DNA from: Marinagarivorans sp. UBA5868
Lineage (GTDB): Bacteria > Pseudomonadota > Gammaproteobacteria > Pseudomonadales > Cellvibrionaceae
Direction: 5' to 3'
Assembly: GCA_002432095.1 (NCBI GenBank)
Contig: DJFQ01000033.1
Location: forward strand, 1 to 7,993
DNA: 7,993 nt
Part shown: piece after piece, positions 5,641 through 7,993 of the stretch
Layout of the letters: the number at the start of each line of letters is the position of its first letter
Numbering within the stretch: position 1 is the stretch's first letter
Made by a program: the position numbers and the translations under genes
The notes under the pieces: model-generated
What the model was told of the DNA's origin: nothing
The model's database searches: none
The model's input: only the letters and a program-made list of their open reading frames with translations

Positions 5641-5682
5641 AATTCCCCTCCTCCGGAGGGGTGCCCGCTAGGGCGGGGTGGT
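5641..5682 (-). repeat. REP-like palindromic repeat, copy F
   Basis: A 42-base unit whose reverse complement equals copy E at 41 of 42 positions (G instead of T in the first loop). It is convergent with E, 165 bases away, and ends 38 bases beyond the rlmJ stop codon. On the minus strand it would place two stems in the rlmJ 3' end, without a following T-tract. Confidence 0.95.
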
Positions 5683-5720
5683 TGTCACTTGAAACCAACC
5701 TTCACATAGCCAACCTCAGA

Positions 5721-6554
5721 TTATTCCCCCACCAATTCCCTTACCTCGGCATAGGCGTGTTCGCCAAGGCGAGCGGCAAACCACGAAAGCGCGGGCTGCA
5801 TGACCTCGGCGAGATTCCACGGCGGGTTAACCACCAGCATTCCCGTTCCGGTCATGCCCGGCTGGGTATGGTCGGAAGTCAGGCCGACCTCCAACTGCAA
5901 AATGCGACGCACTCCGCTGTTGCGTACGCGGCGCAGGAGTACTTCGGTACGAGACAGATCCGCTATCGGATACCAGACCGCGTAGACGCCGGTGGCGAAC
6001 TTGCGGTGCAGCAGTGCCAGATGATCCGCAACCTTGAAATAGTCTTCTTTGATTTCGTACGACGGGTCGATCAGCACCACACCGCGGCGCTCCGGTGGCG
6101 GGGTTAGGGCGATGCTCTTATGCCAACCATCCTCGGCATAACAATGCACATTGGCACCACTACTAAACGTACGTTCCAGCTGCTTGCGGTCGGCAGGATG
6201 CAGCTCACACAGCTCTAACCGATCAAAAGGTCGCAGGAGATGCTGGGCAAACCACGGCGAGCCGGGATAGGCGGTGAGATGTTTGCCGCAGGCAGCCGCA
6301 ACACAAGATTGGTAATCCGCCAATGCGGGAGGCAATCCGCGAGCCTGCCACAACAATTCGATGCCTTGATGGTACTCCCCGGTTTTTGCGGCCTCTGGGC
6401 TGTTCAGGCTGTAAAACCCCGCTCCGGCGTGGGTGTCGAGATAACACAGCGGCTTATCCTTCTGCGTCATGTAGCGAAGAATTTGCACGAGAGTGGCATG
6501 CTTGAGGACATCGGCGTAATTGCCGGCGTGGAAGGCGTGACGGTAGCTGAGCAT
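5721..6554 (-). CDS. rlmJ: 23S rRNA (adenine(2030)-N6)-methyltransferase RlmJ
   Basis: SAM-dependent cytoplasmic enzyme that methylates A2030 of 23S rRNA (YhiR/ComJ family). The start at 6554 was chosen because MLSYRHAFHAGNYADVLKH is the conserved N-terminus, and AAGGA (6563-6567) lies 8 bases upstream. The longer frame, starting 14 residues earlier, lacks both. At 277 residues it matches the family length (E. coli about 280). The SAM-binding motif I is DTHAGAGFY (40-48). The catalytic (D/N)PPY-type motif is LIDPSYE (161-167), with Ser in place of the second Pro. C-terminal landmarks include YPIAD (195-199) and GTGMLVVNPPW (236-246). It appears to be transcribed alone; the neighbour on each side is divergent or convergent. 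The gene is intact and its base composition is like the rest of the chromosome. Confidence 0.96.
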   Translation of the reverse strand: MLSYRHAFHAGNYADVLKHATLVQILRYMTQKDKPLCYLDTHAGAGFYSLNSPEAAKTGEYHQGIELLWQARGLPPALADYQSCVAAACGKHLTAYPGSPWFAQHLLRPFDRLELCELHPADRKQLERTFSSGANVHCYAEDGWHKSIALTPPPERRGVVLIDPSYEIKEDYFKVADHLALLHRKFATGVYAVWYPIADLSRTEVLLRRVRNSGVRRILQLEVGLTSDHTQPGMTGTGMLVVNPPWNLAEVMQPALSWFAARLGEHAYAEVRELVGE

Positions 6555-6580
6555 GGGATGTGTCCTTGATGGGTGCGCGC

Positions 6581-6609
6581 AGTATTCAGAAATCATTGCG
6601 CAGCGGCAA
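6581..6609 (-). promoter_or_regulatory. Candidate sigma-70 promoter of rlmJ
   Basis: On the minus strand, TTGCCG (6604-6609) and AATACT (6581-6586) are separated by 17 bases, each matching the consensus at four of six positions. Transcription would begin some 20 bases before the rlmJ ATG. The match is modest and the spacing ideal. Confidence 0.35.
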
Positions 6610-6621
6610 GCCGTAGAATTG

Positions 6622-6651
6622 GTCGGACCGGATGGTCTAGGCCATCCGACT
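6622..6651. other. Two alternative hairpins in the divergent rlmJ intergenic region
   Basis: CGGATGG (6629-6635) pairs with CCATCCG (6642-6648) around a 6-base loop. Alternatively, GTCGGA (6622-6627) pairs with TCCGAC (6645-6650), using some of the same bases. No T-tract follows. The structure lies outside the inferred transcripts of both flanking genes, so its role is unknown. Confidence 0.4.
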
Positions 6652-6801
6652 TGTGTGCGGGGGAACCGCTGAAGCCAAAGTGGCGTCGAACCCCGCGTCT
6701 ATGCAGGATTGCGCGACCTAGACCGAAGGGAACGGCGTCGCATAAACCCACTGAATCGAACCATAAAGCCGGCATTATCCACAGTTTTCCAGTGTGCTTG
6801 A

Positions 6802-6829
6802 TTGAAAAGCCACCAGCTTCTGGGATAAT
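6802..6829 (+). promoter_or_regulatory. Candidate sigma-70 promoter of the coiled-coil protein gene
   Basis: TTGAAA (6802-6807) and GATAAT (6824-6829) are separated by 16 bases, each one base from consensus. Transcription would begin near 6836, giving a leader of about 27 bases before the ATG at 6863. It is the best-scoring promoter by eye in the window. Confidence 0.55.
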
Positions 6830-6862
6830 GGCCCGGCCAAAAAAAGAGATAACTGTCAGGCC

Positions 6863-7939
6863 ATGAGTTTGCATTCTTTCCTACTCCGCACGTTCTGCGT
6901 TCTGCTTTGCAGTTCTATCACCCCGTTTGCGGCCTCCGCCGCTACGGACGCCATTTCCCGTATGGAAACCCGCTTGCAAGATCATGCTGGCGAGCTGCAG
7001 AAGCTGCAGCAGGAAGTTGAATTCACCCAATACAAACGCCAATCCACTGAAGACAAACTTCAGCAATTACAAGCTGAGCTCAAAGATCGCGAAGTGCAGT
7101 TGGTGCGCCTACGCGCGGAGATGGGCAGCGAACCCAGTGCCGCGCAACAGGAAGCTCTGGATAATGAGGCGCAACGCATCGCGCTTGCCGAGCTGAGCAT
7201 TAAATCCCGCGTTGCGGCTATCGAACGGCTGGAGCGCAAAGAGCAGGAATTGCAGACGGCGATAGCGACCATCCGTGATGGCGTGGCCAAAACCCAAAGA
7301 GAAATCGCCGCTGTCAAAGCCCGTCAGGACGCGGAAAGCCAGGCGCGTAACCGCGCCATGCAGCAGCAGCTCGAAGCCCTGCAGCAGGAAAACGAACAAC
7401 TGCGTATCGCCATGGAAGAGGAAGCTCGCCGTGCCGAAGAAGCTGCACGGCAGGCAGAGTTGGCACAACAGGAAGCACTGCGTCGCGCAGAAGAACAAGC
7501 CGCCGCTCTCGCAGCGCAGGTCGCCGCTGAGCAGTCAGCGGCAAGCGCCACAACGGCGCCATCAGCTCAACCCACCCAGACCGCACAAGCCCCCCAAGTG
7601 GATGATGCGCCAGACCTGAGTCAGGTGGTGCTGGAAGGGGAAGAGCCGATTTATCAGGATGAAGACACGATCAAAGTGACGATTCGCAGCCGCTCCATCG
7701 ACACCCCGGTGACCATGGTGCCGGTGAGCCCGAATCTCTATCGTGCCGAGGTGGACGTTGAGCCCGGTCGCGCTTATTTTGATGTGCGCAAACGCCGCTA
7801 CCGCGGAGAGTTCCCGGCAAAATCCGACTCCGACCCCTATGTGTTTTATTACGATCTGAACGGCGAAAAGCCAAAGATGTACGTGCGCACCAAAAGCAAC
7901 GACGATCAGATGATCTCCACCGCCAAAGATCCGTTCTAA
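6863..7939 (+). CDS. Exported coiled-coil protein of unknown function
   Basis: I do not recognise a named family. The 358 residues divide clearly. Residues 1-26 are a signal peptide (FCVLLCSSITPFAASA, SPase I site after ASA), which decides the start although the Shine-Dalgarno is weak. Residues about 31-225 are a long, nearly continuous coiled coil rich in Gln, Glu, Ala and Arg, with a likely break near 88-97 (GSEPSAAQQE). Residues about 226-246 are a flexible Ala/Thr/Gln/Pro linker. Residues about 247-358 form a separate, probably beta-rich domain with many Asp/Tyr residues, including VTIRSRSIDTPVTMVPVSPN and YRGEFPAKSDSDPYVFYYDL. A periplasmic tether or scaffold role is possible, but nothing in the sequence or neighbours fixes it. 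The gene has its own promoter candidate and ends TAATAA. Similarity to SMC or TolA-like proteins would be only coiled-coil composition. Confidence 0.85.
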   Translation: MSLHSFLLRTFCVLLCSSITPFAASAATDAISRMETRLQDHAGELQKLQQEVEFTQYKRQSTEDKLQQLQAELKDREVQLVRLRAEMGSEPSAAQQEALDNEAQRIALAELSIKSRVAAIERLERKEQELQTAIATIRDGVAKTQREIAAVKARQDAESQARNRAMQQQLEALQQENEQLRIAMEEEARRAEEAARQAELAQQEALRRAEEQAAALAAQVAAEQSAASATTAPSAQPTQTAQAPQVDDAPDLSQVVLEGEEPIYQDEDTIKVTIRSRSIDTPVTMVPVSPNLYRAEVDVEPGRAYFDVRKRRYRGEFPAKSDSDPYVFYYDLNGEKPKMYVRTKSNDDQMISTAKDPF

Positions 7940-7963
7940 TAAAAGATCCCTTCTCATAATAGC

Positions 7964-7985
7964 CGCCGGGTGTGGTTGCCCGGCG
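7964..7985. terminator. Hairpin downstream of the coiled-coil gene, possible terminator
   Basis: CGCCGGG (7964-7970) and CCCGGCG (7979-7985) form a perfect 7-base GC stem with an 8-base loop, 24 bases after the stop codon. The bases that follow to the window edge contain no T-run, so termination is possible but not shown. Confidence 0.4.
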
Positions 7986-7993
7986 TGGCACCT

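Noticed and set aside
4802..5682. Insertion sequence or restriction-modification locus around the DUF559 gene
   Set aside because: There is no transposase, no methyltransferase, and no terminal inverted repeat with target duplication that I could see. The single DUF559 gene is not enough to call either.
5474..5698. Minus-strand open frame with a peptide like the DUF559 C-terminus (HPALAGTPPEEGN)
   Set aside because: The similarity arises because repeat F is the inverted copy of repeat E. It is repeat translation, not a second DUF559 fragment.
6600..6780. Possible tRNA or other RNA gene, suggested by GTTCGA-like words and local stems
   Set aside because: No cloverleaf with acceptor pairing could be built on either strand, and there is no CCA-type 3' end.
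6593..6874. Minus-strand open frame of 93 codons in the rlmJ upstream region
   Set aside because: It overlaps the candidate promoters of both flanking genes and has no recognisable domain or convincing start signal.

Overview
The window looks like chromosomal DNA of a plant-polysaccharide-degrading gammaproteobacterium, probably of the Cellvibrionaceae (Cellvibrio/Saccharophagus/Simiduia/Teredinibacter type). The main clue is a lipoprotein pectate lyase with a 39-residue pure polyserine linker, a habit typical of that group. An LdtD/MepK-type cell-wall gene pair and rlmJ agree with a gammaproteobacterium. The assignment is inference; no 16S or other taxonomic marker is present.

Layout. (1) Positions 1-101 hold the last codons of a gene entering from the left, probably an alpha/beta-hydrolase. 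(2) 239-2888 (+) is a two-gene, translationally coupled unit: a YcbB/LdtD-type L,D-transpeptidase lipoprotein and an exported M15-type zinc peptidase related to MepK/YcbK but larger. By family knowledge, the first makes 3-3 peptidoglycan crosslinks and the second could cut them. (3) 2914-4581 (-) is a PL1 pectate lyase lipoprotein, convergent with the peptidase. The two stop codons lie 25 bases apart around a strong hairpin. (4) 4582-5078 is a gene-free stretch of about 500 bases. It holds the pectate-lyase ribosome binding site, a cluster of TTGGT/ACCAA half-sites that may be an operator, about 135 bases in which I see nothing (4665-4801), and a cluster of REP-like palindromic repeats (4802-5010). 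(5) 5079-5477 (+) is a small, AT-richer DUF559 (Vsr-like nuclease fold) gene embedded in those repeats. Its last codons and stop are themselves a repeat copy, and a near-perfect inverted copy lies 165 bases further on, just before rlmJ. (6) 5721-6554 (-) is rlmJ, a 23S rRNA m6A2030 methyltransferase. (7) 6555-6862 is a divergent intergenic region with candidate promoters in both directions and one hairpin. (8) 6863-7939 (+) is an exported coiled-coil protein with an unrecognised C-terminal domain.

The most unusual part is 4802-5682: a lone nuclease-fold gene flanked on both sides, and terminated, by members of one palindromic repeat family. This resembles the REP/RAYT arrangement but has a different enzyme family. 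The clearest protein-level oddity is a dockerin/EF-hand-like calcium loop placed between the zinc ligands of the M15 peptidase.
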